A stretch of DNA of 64,000 nt from PALSA-612 sp963765295 (GCA_963765295.1 CAVXVO010000007.1:1-64000); one strand, 5' to 3'; positions 8,768 through 17,082 are shown, counted from the stretch's first letter. A program made the numbers and translations. The notes: generated by a model not told the origin, from the letters alone.

Positions 8768-9013
8768 GATCCGTCGGCCGCGGCGCTCGTCCAACGGCAG
8801 CTGGCGGACCGACGCGGTGAGCTCGAACGCCTGCTGCGGAGTTTGCGCGAGCACGAGCGGCTGGGCCCGACGCTCACGGACCGGCGGGCGCTCGGGCTGC
8901 TGCTCGTGCTGACGAGCTTCGAGACCTTCGAGGAATTGCGCCGGCGAGCCGGACTTGCGGAGAAGGAGGTCGTGAGCACGCTGCAGGACGCCGCTCGGAC
9001 GCTGCTTCTATAG
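8768..9013 (+). pseudogene. TetR-family regulator, C-terminal fragment only
   Basis: The last 80 or so residues of this frame, including LADRRGELERLL, then LLLVLTSFETFEELRRRAGL and EEV-like LQDAARTLLL, closely resemble the C-terminal ligand-binding end of TetR regulators (a helix with LTSFETFDxLR before the last helix). No helix-turn-helix domain is coded upstream: the sequence there belongs to the opposite-strand GNAT gene. I read this as a remnant or one arm of a misjoined contig. Confidence 0.55.
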
Positions 9014-9415
9014 CTCGGCGAACGTGATCGCCTGGGCGCCGTGCCAGAGGACGCGCTCGCCGATCGCGGGCAGATGCTCGATCCCCTCGACGACCGTGGC
9101 GAAGTGGTTGCCTGCAAGCTGCCCGGCCTTGCTCGCGAAGCACGTGTCGCCGTAGGGGAAAAGGATCTCCGTTTCGCTGGCGCCGCCGGGATAGATGAGC
9201 AGCTCGCCGGGGGCCGGGTAGCTCGTCGGGTCCTCGAAGCCGATGCCGAGGTCGAGGTCGCCGAACGGGATCCACGCCGACTGGCCGCTCCAGCGCGCCT
9301 GGATCAGCTTGGACTCGAGCGGGAGCAGCCCGCGAAACGCGGCCACGGTCGCCGGTGCGCCCTCTTCCTCCAGGCGCGCGACGAGCCGGAACTCGGCGAC
9401 GGTGATCTCGAGCAC
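9008..9415 (-). CDS. DUF3830 family, cyclophilin-like protein
   Basis: The 135-residue protein fits the DUF3830 family by length and by motifs: an N-terminal strand pair, LP(L)ESKLIQARWSGQSAWIPFG, PGELLIYPGG, ASETEILFPYG, and LAGNHFATV near the end. The family has a cyclophilin-like barrel; its biochemical role is not established. GTG start at 9413-9415 with TAGGCT six bases upstream. Its end overlaps the TetR remnant by six bases. Confidence 0.75.
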   Translation of the reverse strand: MLEITVAEFRLVARLEEEGAPATVAAFRGLLPLESKLIQARWSGQSAWIPFGDLDLGIGFEDPTSYPAPGELLIYPGGASETEILFPYGDTCFASKAGQLAGNHFATVVEGIEHLPAIGERVLWHGAQAITFAEL

Positions 9416-9424
9416 GCTCAGAGC

Positions 9425-10171
9425 CTACGGGCGAAGGGCGCGGATGTGCAGGAAGAGCGGCAGCCGCTGCCAGCGGCGCTGGGTCGGCCTCGTGATCGCC
9501 GACTCGGGGACGTCGGGCTCGCGGAGCCGCTCGACGAGGAAGCCCGCGGCTTCGAGCGCGTCCACGTACCAGCCGATCGGCCTGTGCTGGCTCTCGAACG
9601 TCACCGCCAGCCCGTCGCGCTCCATCTCGTCGCGGTAGCGGAACGGCGCCAGGTACGAGCCGCGGACCACGAACGGGCTGTCCGGCTCGTCACCCTCGAA
9701 GCGCCCGGCGGAGTTGAACGGATGGACGATGGCGAGGCAGAGGCGGCCGCCGGGCTCGAGCACCCTCGCCGCCTCGCGGAGAGCGCCGGACGCGTCCTCG
9801 ATGTCCTGCAGGCACATGAACAGGGCGACGAGGTCGGCGCATCCGTCTTCGAAGGGAAGGTCTGCCGCGTCGCCGAGTTGCGTCTCGATCGATGGGTCGG
9901 CCGCTCGCGCCGCATCGACCATCGTCGGCGACCCGTCCAGAGCGACGACCGAGTGTCCGAGGCGCTTCAGGTCGCGGGACAGGCGGCCTTCACCGCAGCC
10001 GATGTCGAGCGTCCGGCGACCCGGCGGCGGCAGCAGCTCGAGGAACTGGTCGCGGTGGTAGAGCCAGTAGCTGTCGTGCTCCGGCGCCCTGAACCACGCG
10101 ATCACGTCGGGCGCGCTCGCCTCCCAGGCCGACCGGAGGTCTCCGGGGTCGGAGACGACGGTGCGCTCCAT
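9425..10171 (-). CDS. Class I SAM-dependent methyltransferase
   Basis: The 248-residue protein has a textbook SAM fold: LDIGCGEGRLSRDL (motif I, about 55-68), VVALDGSP, GDAADLPFEDGCADLV and ARVLEPGGRLCLAI. The C-terminal third (HRPIGWYVDALEAAGF) resembles small-molecule O- or C-methyltransferases. The ATG at 10171 is preferred; an in-frame ATG at 10183 is the alternative. It follows the urate oxidase gene by 14 bases on the same strand, so it may be the last gene of the purine operon, although no role in purine breakdown is evident. Confidence 0.75.
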   Translation of the reverse strand: MERTVVSDPGDLRSAWEASAPDVIAWFRAPEHDSYWLYHRDQFLELLPPPGRRTLDIGCGEGRLSRDLKRLGHSVVALDGSPTMVDAARAADPSIETQLGDAADLPFEDGCADLVALFMCLQDIEDASGALREAARVLEPGGRLCLAIVHPFNSAGRFEGDEPDSPFVVRGSYLAPFRYRDEMERDGLAVTFESQHRPIGWYVDALEAAGFLVERLREPDVPESAITRPTQRRWQRLPLFLHIRALRP

Positions 10172-10185
10172 GCGTCTCGGCATGC

Positions 10186-11388
10186 TCACTGCGTCTTCGC
10201 ACCTGCCGCGATCCACGCGCCGAGCAGCTTCCGCTCGGCGTCCGTCATGTGCGTGGCGTTCCCGAGCGGCATGACGTGCGTGTCGACGGCGACCAGCCTG
10301 ATCCGGCCCGCCTCCGCGTGGATCTGCGCCGCCGTGTCGAAGACGATGCCGAGCGGCGCGGTGTCGACGAGCGTCGGGTGCATCGAATGGCACGCGGCGC
10401 ACCGAGCGGCGACGATCGGGCGGACCTGCGCGAACGTCACGGTCGTCGAGCCGGCGGCCGGCGCGGTCGACGCGGGCCGGATCCAGACCGCGATCGCCGC
10501 GATCCCGGCGGCCGCCCCCACCGGGATCCACCACAGCGTCCGGCCTGCATGGCGGTTGTTGAAGTAATGCCGGATCGCGGCGCCGATCACCATCAGGCAC
10601 ACGAGCACGGCCCACGCGTGGTCGTGCCCGTACGTGAACGGGAAGTGCGCCGCGAGCATCGTGAACAGCACGGGCAGCGTCAGGTAGTTGTTGTGCACCG
10701 AGCGCTGCTTGCCGCGCCGGTTTGCGTCCGGGTCGGGCTCGCGACCCTCCTCCTTCGCCCGGACGAGCTCCCAGTGCGCCGGGATGATCACGAAGAAGAC
10801 GTTTGCGGCCATGATCGTGCCGAGCATCGCGCCGACCTGGAGGTACGCGGCGCGCGGCGCGAAGAGCTGCGATGAGCCCCAGGCCGCGAGCGTCGTCAGG
10901 CCGAGCATGCACACGGCCAGCGCGGCGTCGCTCCGCCGCCCGATCGTCCGGCAGAGCGCGTCGTAGACGACCCACGCGAGCGCGATCCCGCCGAGCGAGA
11001 TCGCGACCGCCTCCCAGGTCGACAGGTCCGCGACGGACCGATCGATCAGGGCCGTGTCCGCCTGCAGGTAGTAGAGGACGACGAGCAGCACGAAGCCCGT
11101 CAGCCACGTCCAGTACGCCTCCCACTTGTACCAGTGCAGCGGCTTCGGGAGCTGCGGCGGCGCGACCCGGAACTTCTCGATCCGGTAGAAGCCGCCGCCG
11201 TGGATCTCCCACGACTCGCCGCCCACGCCGCGCTCCCGGTCGCGTTCTTCGCGCGGCTCGTGCAGGTGCTGGTCGAGCGCGACGAAGTAGAACGAGGTGC
11301 CGATCCAGACGATCGCCGCGGTCACGTGGAACCAGCGGAAGACGAGGTCGAGCCAGCCCGAGGCATAGGAGTCGAGCGCGACGATCAT
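10186..11388 (-). CDS. puuD: Membrane urate oxidase with C-terminal cytochrome c
   Basis: The 400-residue protein starts with about eight membrane helices of the PuuD type (FRWFHVTAAIVWIGTSFYF, histidine-rich segments such as PAHWEL, HNNYLTLPVLF and HYFNNRHAGR) and ends with a c-type haem domain: CAACH at about 330-334 and a candidate Met ligand in THVMPLGN. PuuD proteins oxidise urate to 5-hydroxyisourate and pass electrons through the fused cytochrome to the respiratory chain instead of oxygen. The start ATG overlaps the frame-corrected uraD stop as ATGA. Upstream lie uraD, uraH and an 8-oxoguanine-type deaminase, a complete route to allantoin. Confidence 0.9.
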   Translation of the reverse strand: MIVALDSYASGWLDLVFRWFHVTAAIVWIGTSFYFVALDQHLHEPREERDRERGVGGESWEIHGGGFYRIEKFRVAPPQLPKPLHWYKWEAYWTWLTGFVLLVVLYYLQADTALIDRSVADLSTWEAVAISLGGIALAWVVYDALCRTIGRRSDAALAVCMLGLTTLAAWGSSQLFAPRAAYLQVGAMLGTIMAANVFFVIIPAHWELVRAKEEGREPDPDANRRGKQRSVHNNYLTLPVLFTMLAAHFPFTYGHDHAWAVLVCLMVIGAAIRHYFNNRHAGRTLWWIPVGAAAGIAAIAVWIRPASTAPAAGSTTVTFAQVRPIVAARCAACHSMHPTLVDTAPLGIVFDTAAQIHAEAGRIRLVAVDTHVMPLGNATHMTDAERKLLGAWIAAGAKTQ

Positions 11389-11826
11389 CCGCGCCGCCAG
11401 CGGTCTTCCGCGATCGCGACGAGCTCGGAGAGCGCCGTCTCGAGCTCCTCGTCGGTCGGGTTCGGGCAGGCGCTCACGCAGCACCTCGAGGATCTCCGAC
11501 TTCGGACGCCGGTTCACGAAGACGACGAAGCGGAAGCCGTGTCGCTCCTCGTACTCGGCGTTCAGACGGGCCAGCTCGGCGAGCACGTCCGGGTCGTCGT
11601 CGGAGCCCTGCTCGGCCGCCGAGCGGGCGGAGAGGCCGGCGCGCTGGCCGATCGCCGGATGTGCCGCCAGGACCTCGACCTTCTCGTCGTGCGGCAATTC
11701 GTGCACGAGCGTTTCCGCGCGGACGAGTGGATCGGGCTCGGTCGCGAGGCGCTCGACGAAGCGCGTTCGTCCCTCGAACAGCTCCGCCAGCTCGTCGGCG
11801 CTCAGCTGCCGCGGTAGCTCGCGCAC
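11385..11826 (-). CDS. uraD: OHCU decarboxylase (frameshifted near the 3' end)
   Basis: The product would be 2-oxo-4-hydroxy-4-carboxy-5-ureidoimidazoline decarboxylase, which makes (S)-allantoin in urate breakdown. Visible family motifs are LSADELAELFEG, AHPAIGQ, LNAEYEERHGFRFVVFVN and RPKSEILEVLRERL. At about 11455-11460 one extra base (CCCGAACCC) throws the frame off. Removing it restores PTDEELETALSELVAIAEDRWR and a TGA at 11385-11387 overlapping the puuD ATG. The GTG at 11824-11826 is the likely start, inside the end of uraH. As given, the frame runs on into puuD. Confidence 0.75.
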
Positions 11827-12104
11827 GAGTACGGGGAGACGAGCAGCGGGACGTGGTAGTGGCGATCGGCGTCGTCGAGGTCGATCTCCAGCTCGACGCG
11901 GCGGAAGAAGCGGGAGGGCGGGCGGACGAAGACGAGGCGGTAGGAGCCAGGTCCGAGGGACTGTCCCCCGGACAGGTCGGCGACGCGCCCGTCCGCGTCG
12001 GTCACGGCCGATCCGATCGCCTCGTCGCCGCGGTACAGCTCGACGCGCACGCCTGCCGCCGGCAGGCCGCGTTCGGTGTCGAGCACATGCGTCGAGATCG
12101 TCAT
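11802..12104 (-). CDS. uraH: 5-hydroxyisourate hydrolase (transthyretin-like)
   Basis: The 100-residue protein has the family landmarks ISTHVLDTERGLPA at the N-terminus, a central RL-containing strand, HYHVPLLVSPYSCASYRGS at the C-terminus and the diagnostic terminal YRGS. It hydrolyses 5-hydroxyisourate, the product of PuuD, to OHCU. The ATG overlaps the stop of the upstream deaminase (ATGA). A copy of a short palindromic repeat lies inside the gene (11955-11978, read as LSGGQSL), in a loop between strands. Confidence 0.92.
   Translation of the reverse strand: MTISTHVLDTERGLPAAGVRVELYRGDEAIGSAVTDADGRVADLSGGQSLGPGSYRLVFVRPPSRFFRRVELEIDLDDADRHYHVPLLVSPYSCASYRGS
11955..11978 (-). repeat. Palindromic repeat copy 1 (inside uraH)
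   Basis: Read on the minus strand, CCTGTCCGGGGGACAGTCCC with an added T matches the copy at 46023 at 20 of 21 positions. It contains CTGTCC...GGACAG and GGGACAGTCCC palindromes. Both coding copies are read in the same frame and give LSGGQSL. Confidence 0.55.
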
Positions 12105-13429
12105 CGGCTGGCGAATCTTCGCGCCTGCACCCGATGGAGGCGGGCGATCTCGGCCTCGTCGGCCCGGACGAGGTGCCCGTCGCGCACGACCTCCTCGCCG
12201 CCGACGTACAGCCGGTCGACGCGGTGTGGCGCCGAGAGGACGAAGCCGGCGACGAGATCGTCGGCACCGCCGAGCTCGAGGCCGTCCGTCCGCCAGACCG
12301 CGACGTCCGCCCGCTTGCCGGGCTCGAGCGAGCCGATGTCGTCGCGGCCGAGGACGCTGGCGCCGCCACGCGTGCCGAGCCGCAGGGCCTCGCGCGCCGT
12401 CATCGCCTCCGGGCCGCCCCGACCTCGCGCCGCGAGGAGCGCCTGCTTGACCTCGAAGCAGAGGTCGCTGCGCTCGTTCGACGCCGAGCCGTCGACGCCG
12501 AGCCCGACGCGCACTCCCGCGTCGAGAAGATCCCGCGTGCGCGCGACACCGGCGCCGAGCCGCAGGTTCGACGTCGGGCAGTGCGCGACGCCGACGCCCT
12601 CCCGGGCGAAGGTGGCCACGTCTGCGTCGGACAGGTGGACGCAGTGCGCGCACCAGACGTCGCCGGCCGTCCAGCCGAGCTGCCCAAGGTACTCGACCGG
12701 GGTGCAGCCGTACAGCTCGCGGCAGTAGTCCTCCTCCTCCGCCGTCTCGGCCAGGTGCGTGTGGAGCTGCAGCCCGAGCCGGCGGGCGAGCGCGGCCGAC
12801 TCGACCATCAGCTCCTTCGTCACCGAGAACGGCGAGCACGGCGCGACCGCGAGGTGCAGGAGGTCGCCGTCGGCGAGCCCCGCCAGGCGCTCGGTGTCGG
12901 AGAGGACGTCGTCGATCTCCTCGACGAGCTCGTCGGGCGGGAGGCCGCCGTCGGACTCGCCGAGATCCATCGACCCTCGTGAGGCGACGAACCGCACGCC
13001 GAGCTCACGTGCCGCCTCGATCTCCGCCTCGACCAGGCCGGTGCGGCCGCGCGGGAAGACGTAGTGGTGGTCGAAGACGGTCGAGCAGCCGGACAGCGCC
13101 AGCTCGGCGAGGCCGGTCCGCGCAGCGGCGTACTCGGCCTCGGCGTCGATGCCGGCCCAGACCGGGTACAGCTCGCGCAGCCACGTGAACAGGTCCGCCT
13201 GCTGCGCGCGGGCGCGCGTGAGCGTCTGGTACAGGTGATGGTGCGTGTTGACGAGCCCGGGTGTGACGAGCGCGCCCGCGAGGTCGACCCGCTCCTCGGC
13301 GTCGGGCGGCGTGCCAGCGCCCACCGCCTCGACGAGCCCGTCCGCGAGGAGCACCCAGCCGCCGTCGTGCTCGCCGCCCGCGTCGTCCATCGTCGCCACG
13401 TACGCGTTCGCGAGCAGCACGCGTGCCAT
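12101..13429 (-). CDS. Amidohydrolase, 8-oxoguanine / guanine deaminase type
   Basis: The 442-residue protein belongs to the metal-dependent deaminase superfamily: metal-binding NTHHHLYQTLTR (about 59-70), THLAE with a metal-binding histidine, AHCVHLSD, and GVDGSASNE with the metal Asp. Family members with this N-terminus and EALRLGTRGGASVLGR at the end deaminate 8-oxoguanine, giving urate directly, or related purines or triazines. Urate production would suit the downstream uraH-uraD-puuD genes exactly. The ATG at 13429 is preferred: TACGGT lies seven bases upstream, a leaderless promoter paired with the divergent acetyltransferase. Confidence 0.82.
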   Translation of the reverse strand: MARVLLANAYVATMDDAGGEHDGGWVLLADGLVEAVGAGTPPDAEERVDLAGALVTPGLVNTHHHLYQTLTRARAQQADLFTWLRELYPVWAGIDAEAEYAAARTGLAELALSGCSTVFDHHYVFPRGRTGLVEAEIEAARELGVRFVASRGSMDLGESDGGLPPDELVEEIDDVLSDTERLAGLADGDLLHLAVAPCSPFSVTKELMVESAALARRLGLQLHTHLAETAEEEDYCRELYGCTPVEYLGQLGWTAGDVWCAHCVHLSDADVATFAREGVGVAHCPTSNLRLGAGVARTRDLLDAGVRVGLGVDGSASNERSDLCFEVKQALLAARGRGGPEAMTAREALRLGTRGGASVLGRDDIGSLEPGKRADVAVWRTDGLELGGADDLVAGFVLSAPHRVDRLYVGGEEVVRDGHLVRADEAEIARLHRVQARRFASR

Positions 13430-13454
13430 GCCGGCGACCGTATCATCGTCGGCC
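13430..13454. promoter_or_regulatory. Overlapping divergent leaderless promoters
   Basis: In 25 bases, TACGGT (complement of 13437-13442) faces the purine operon and TATCAT (13441-13446) faces the acetyltransferase gene. The two hexamers overlap by two bases, so RNA polymerase should not open both at once. Confidence 0.55.
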
Positions 13455-14285
13455 GTGCGGCTCGTCCCTGCGGACTCGATCGGCTTCGACGCGCTCGTCC
13501 GACTCTTCAACGAGGCGTACTCCGACTACGCCGTGCCGCTTCGCCTCGACCGGGCCGCGCTCGAGTTCACGATCGCGGTCTGCGACATCCATCTCGCCGC
13601 GTCCCGGGTGGCGCTCGACGACGGTGAGCCGGCTGCGTTCGCGTTCCTCGCGATTCGAGGCGACGAGGGCTGGGTCGGCGGCATGGGCACGGTTCCCGAA
13701 CGGAGACGTCAGGGGCTCGGCGCCGCCGCGCTGTCGGCGGCGATCGACGAAGCACGCGGTCGTGACGTGACGAGCCTGCGACTCGAGGTGCTCGAGGACA
13801 ACGCCGGCGCCCGTGCGCTCTACGAGAAGCTCGGCTTCCGGGTCGAGCGGAACCTCGTCGTCTGGGCGCTCGACGGATCCCCGGCGCCCGCGGACGGGAC
13901 GAGCGTCACGCCCGAGGCGGACGCACACGCCTGGATCGCCGCCAACCGGCCGAGCCCGGAGCCCTGGCAGCGGGCCGACGAGACGCTCGAGCGCTGGCGT
14001 CCGCGCGGGCTCGAGCTCGAGGGCCTCGTCGTCGAGCGGGACGGCGAGACAGGCGGCGCGCTCGTCTACCGCCCCCGGCCGGAAGCCGAGGGCGGACCGC
14101 CCGGAGTGATCCAGATCGCTGCCCGCGATGCCGACGCGGCAGAGGCTCTGCTGGCCACGGTCGCGAGCGAGAACGGCGGCTTCAGGCTCCTGAATGCCCC
14201 CGCCGGAGAGCCTCCGTCGCTCGCCTGTGAGCGTCTCGGCGCACGCGCCGAGGTGCGCCAGCACGAGATGCGCCTCACCCTCTAG
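13455..14285 (+). CDS. GNAT N-acetyltransferase
   Basis: The 276-residue protein has an N-terminal GNAT domain with GGMGTVPERRRQGLGAAAL (acetyl-CoA-binding RxxGxG/A at about 75-93) and LEVLEDNAGARALYEKLGF, then a second, degenerate GNAT-like half of about 130 residues. The substrate is unknown. GTG start eight bases after TATCAT. It is divergent from the urate operon and just upstream of the nucleoside importer, but nothing in the sequence ties it to purines. Confidence 0.78.
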   Translation: MRLVPADSIGFDALVRLFNEAYSDYAVPLRLDRAALEFTIAVCDIHLAASRVALDDGEPAAFAFLAIRGDEGWVGGMGTVPERRRQGLGAAALSAAIDEARGRDVTSLRLEVLEDNAGARALYEKLGFRVERNLVVWALDGSPAPADGTSVTPEADAHAWIAANRPSPEPWQRADETLERWRPRGLELEGLVVERDGETGGALVYRPRPEAEGGPPGVIQIAARDADAAEALLATVASENGGFRLLNAPAGEPPSLACERLGARAEVRQHEMRLTL

Positions 14286-14305
14286 CCGCCGCGGCGTTCG
14301 GGTCG

Positions 14306-14334
14306 TATAGTCGGGCTTCCGTCGATCGCGACGG
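14306..14334 (+). promoter_or_regulatory. Promoter with candidate operator for the nucleoside importer
   Basis: TATAGT at 14306-14311 is a good -10 box. The perfect inverted repeat CCGTCG-atcg-CGACGG (14319-14334) covers the expected transcription start. A leader of about 45 bases then carries AGGGGAGGA just before the ATG. Unlike most genes here, this operon is leadered and has a Shine-Dalgarno site. I found no purine riboswitch in the leader. Confidence 0.5.
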
Positions 14335-14363
14335 CGAGCGGAGTGTCGACAGGGGAGGAAATG

Positions 14364-15500
14364 ATGAGGAAGCGCAAGGCCCTCTTCGTGGGGGTTGTCG
14401 CCTTGCTCGGCGTAGCCGCGCTCGGACTGGCGACGTCGGTGGCCGCCAGGCCGAAGGCGACCCCGTTCAAGGTGGCGTGGATCTATCCGGGTCCGCACAA
14501 CGACGGCGGCTGGTCGCAGGCCCACGATGCCGGCAGGCTCTACGTCCAGAAGATGCTCGGCAACAAGGTGCAGACGACGTACAAGGAGAACATCTTCTCG
14601 AACGCCCAGGTCCCGCAGGTCGTCGCCGGACTCGTCCGCGACGGCTACAACATGATCTTCGCGACCTCGTTCGGGATGCTCGAGTTCGGCGTCAACGGGC
14701 AGCTCTGGAAGAAGTACCCGAAGGTCATCTTCGAGCAGGCGACCGGGTCGCTGGTCGAGAAGAACCAGGCCGAGTACTTCGGGTCGGCCGAGGACACGAT
14801 TTACCTGTCCGGGATGGCGGCGGGCGCGGCCACGAAGAAGGGCGTGATCGGCTACGTCGTCCCGTTCGGGACCGGTGAGGTCGTCCGGCATACGAACGCG
14901 TTCACGCTGGGCGCCCAGGCGACGCACCCGGGCGCGAAGGTGAAGATCATCTGGACGAACGCGTGGTACTCGCCCCCGAAGGAGACGGCCGCGGCGGCCA
15001 ACCTCGTCGCGTCCGGCGCCGACGTGCTCGGCCAGAACGTCGACAGCCCCGCGGCGGGCGTCTACGCCGAGAAGCACGGGATCCCGTGGGCGGGCTACGA
15101 CTCGAACGCGAAGAAGTTCGCGCCGAAGCAGTGGCTGACTGCCTCCGTCTACAACTGGGGCCTCTACTACCTGCGGCGCGTGAAGGCCGCGATGAACGGC
15201 ACCTGGAAGACCGGGTTCTACTACGGCTCGATCAACGACGGCTTCACGAAGCTGGCGCCGTACGGGCCGTCCGTGACGGCGAAGACGAAGGCGCTGATCG
15301 CCGCGAAGGAGAAGGCGATCGTGAACCACACGTTCAACGAGTTCTGCGGCCCGGTCTACGACCAGGCCGGCAAGCTCAAGATCCCCAAGGGCAAGTGCCT
15401 CGACCCAAGCACCAAAGCGGGGATCAACGCGCTCTACTCGATGCAGTGGCTCGTGAAGGGCGTGATCGGCACCGTCTCCCACGTCCAGCCGCCCGGCTAG
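14364..15500 (+). CDS. BMP-family ABC transporter substrate-binding protein (nucleoside type)
   Basis: The 378-residue protein has a Sec signal peptide (basic MRKRK, hydrophobic core to about residue 27, then AARPKA) but no clear lipobox cysteine. The mature part matches BMP/PnrA proteins: VAWIYPGPHNDGGWSQAHDAG, IFATSFGMLEF, GVIGYVVPFG, IIWTNAWYSPPKE and GYDSNAK. This class binds purine nucleosides or related compounds outside the membrane. The ATG at 14364 is preferred over 14361 for its spacing to AGGGGAGGA. The ATPase and two permeases follow. Confidence 0.88.
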   Translation: MRKRKALFVGVVALLGVAALGLATSVAARPKATPFKVAWIYPGPHNDGGWSQAHDAGRLYVQKMLGNKVQTTYKENIFSNAQVPQVVAGLVRDGYNMIFATSFGMLEFGVNGQLWKKYPKVIFEQATGSLVEKNQAEYFGSAEDTIYLSGMAAGAATKKGVIGYVVPFGTGEVVRHTNAFTLGAQATHPGAKVKIIWTNAWYSPPKETAAAANLVASGADVLGQNVDSPAAGVYAEKHGIPWAGYDSNAKKFAPKQWLTASVYNWGLYYLRRVKAAMNGTWKTGFYYGSINDGFTKLAPYGPSVTAKTKALIAAKEKAIVNHTFNEFCGPVYDQAGKLKIPKGKCLDPSTKAGINALYSMQWLVKGVIGTVSHVQPPG

Positions 15501-15504
15501 CCGG

Positions 15505-17082
15505 GTGGGGGAGCAGGCCCCCAGCTCCGTCCCTACAGGCAGAGGCGCCGGTGATCCCGGCGCCTCTGCCGCTGTCGCGATGCGGGGGATCACGAAGCAC
15601 TTCCCCGGCGTGCTCGCGAACGACGGGGTCGGCTTCGAAGCTGCCCCCGGCGAGGTCCACGCGCTGCTCGGGGAGAACGGCGCCGGCAAGAGCACGCTCT
15701 CGAACATCCTCACGGGTCTCTACCGGCCGGACGCCGGCGAGATCGAGCTGTACGGCGAGCCCGTGCACTTCCACAACCCGCGCGACGCGCTCGACGCCGG
15801 GATCTGCATGGTGCACCAGCACTTCCGGCTCGTGCCGCCGTTCACCGTCGCCGAGAACGTCGTCCTCGGGGACCACCGGCACGAGGGCAACCGGTTCCTC
15901 ATCAACCAGCGCGCGATCGAACGGCGCGTCGTCGAGCTCGGCGAGCGCTACTCGCTCTCCGTCGACCCGCGCGCGCGGATCTGGCAGCTCTCGGTCGGCG
16001 AGCAGCAGCGCGTCGAGATCCTGAAGGCGCTGTACCGCGACGCGAAGATCCTGATCCTCGACGAGCCGACCGCCGTGCTGACGCCGCAGGAGGCGAACGG
16101 GTTGTTCGAGACGCTGCGCGCGATGGCAGCCGAGGGACGGACGGTGATCTTCATCTCGCACAAGCTGAACGAGGTGAAGGCCGTCTCGGACCGGGTCACG
16201 GTGCTCCGGGGCGGCCGCTCGATCGCGACCGTCGACACCGCCGGCGCGTCGCCGCGCGAGCTCGCGGCGCTCATGGTGGGCCGGCAGGTCGAGCTCGCGG
16301 CTCGGGCCGAGCGCGAGACGCCGCATGGCGTCGACGTCGCGCTCGAGGTCCTCGACCTGCAGGTGCGGGGCGACCGCGGAAGCGACGCCGTCAAAGGCGT
16401 CTCGCTGTCCGTGCGACACGGGGAGATCGTCGGCGTCGCCGGAGTAGCCGGCAACGGGCAGCGCGAGCTCGCCGAGGCGATCACGGGCATCCGCCCGCCG
16501 GCGTCGGGAGACGTGCTCGTGGAGGGGCGCAAGCTGCGCTCGAGCGACCCGCGCTCGGCGATCGCGGCCGGTGTCGCCCACGTCCCGGAGGACCGGCTCG
16601 GGACCGCCGTCGCCCCCAGCCGCAGCATCTCCGAGAACGCCGTGCTCAAGTCGTACCGGGGTGGGACCCACTCGTGGGGCCCGATCGTCCTCTGGCGCAG
16701 CGTGCACCAGCACGCGCGCGAGCTCATCCACCACTACTCGGTGGCTACGCCGGGACCGCACCTCAAGGCACGCGACCTCTCCGGTGGGAACCTCCAGAAG
16801 CTCGTGCTCGGCCGGGAATTCGCGGGCAAGCCGAAGGTGCTGATCGCCGCGTCGCCCACGCGCGGGCTCGACGTGGGCGCGATCGAGACCGTCCACGCCT
16901 ACCTGCGCCAGGCTGCCCACGACGGCGTCGGCGTGCTGCTGATCAGCGAGGACCTCGACGAGATCCTCGCGCTCTCCGATCGCGTCGTCGTCATGTACGA
17001 GGGCGAGCTGACGGGCGAGTTCGATCCCGATCTGGCGACCGTCGAGGAGATCGGGCTGGCGATGGCAGGAGGCGAGCGTTAG
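15505..17082 (+). CDS. Nucleoside ABC transporter ATP-binding protein (two ABC domains)
   Basis: A 525-residue double ATPase of the sugar/nucleoside class. Domain 1 has Walker A GENGAGKST (about 52-60), signature LSVGEQQRVEI and Walker B ILILDEPTAVLTP. Domain 2 has the degenerate loop GVAGNGQRELAEAI and signature LSGGNLQKLVLGREF. It should power the two permeases that follow. The start is uncertain: GTG at 15505 keeps the family's first strand, while ATG at 15580 would place the strong hairpin at 15538-15570 in a true spacer. Confidence 0.88.
   Translation: MGEQAPSSVPTGRGAGDPGASAAVAMRGITKHFPGVLANDGVGFEAAPGEVHALLGENGAGKSTLSNILTGLYRPDAGEIELYGEPVHFHNPRDALDAGICMVHQHFRLVPPFTVAENVVLGDHRHEGNRFLINQRAIERRVVELGERYSLSVDPRARIWQLSVGEQQRVEILKALYRDAKILILDEPTAVLTPQEANGLFETLRAMAAEGRTVIFISHKLNEVKAVSDRVTVLRGGRSIATVDTAGASPRELAALMVGRQVELAARAERETPHGVDVALEVLDLQVRGDRGSDAVKGVSLSVRHGEIVGVAGVAGNGQRELAEAITGIRPPASGDVLVEGRKLRSSDPRSAIAAGVAHVPEDRLGTAVAPSRSISENAVLKSYRGGTHSWGPIVLWRSVHQHARELIHHYSVATPGPHLKARDLSGGNLQKLVLGREFAGKPKVLIAASPTRGLDVGAIETVHAYLRQAAHDGVGVLLISEDLDEILALSDRVVVMYEGELTGEFDPDLATVEEIGLAMAGGER
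15538..15570 (+). promoter_or_regulatory. Perfect 14-bp hairpin after the substrate-binding protein gene
   Basis: GGCAGAGGCGCCGG (15538-15551), loop TGATC, then CCGGCGCCTCTGCC (15557-15570). No T run follows. Such hairpins after a binding-protein gene often stabilise its mRNA or reduce read-through into the ATPase and permease genes. It may also lie inside the ATPase frame if the upstream GTG is used. Confidence 0.6.

Noticed and set aside
10872..12728. A 618-codon plus-strand open frame over the urate genes
   Set aside because: Extremely Arg/Ser/Pro-rich, no fold signature, and fully covered by puuD, uraD, uraH and the deaminase on the other strand.
14312..14363. Possible purine riboswitch in the nucleoside importer leader
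   Set aside because: The leader is only about 45 bases, with one 6-bp hairpin and none of the conserved three-way junction sequence.
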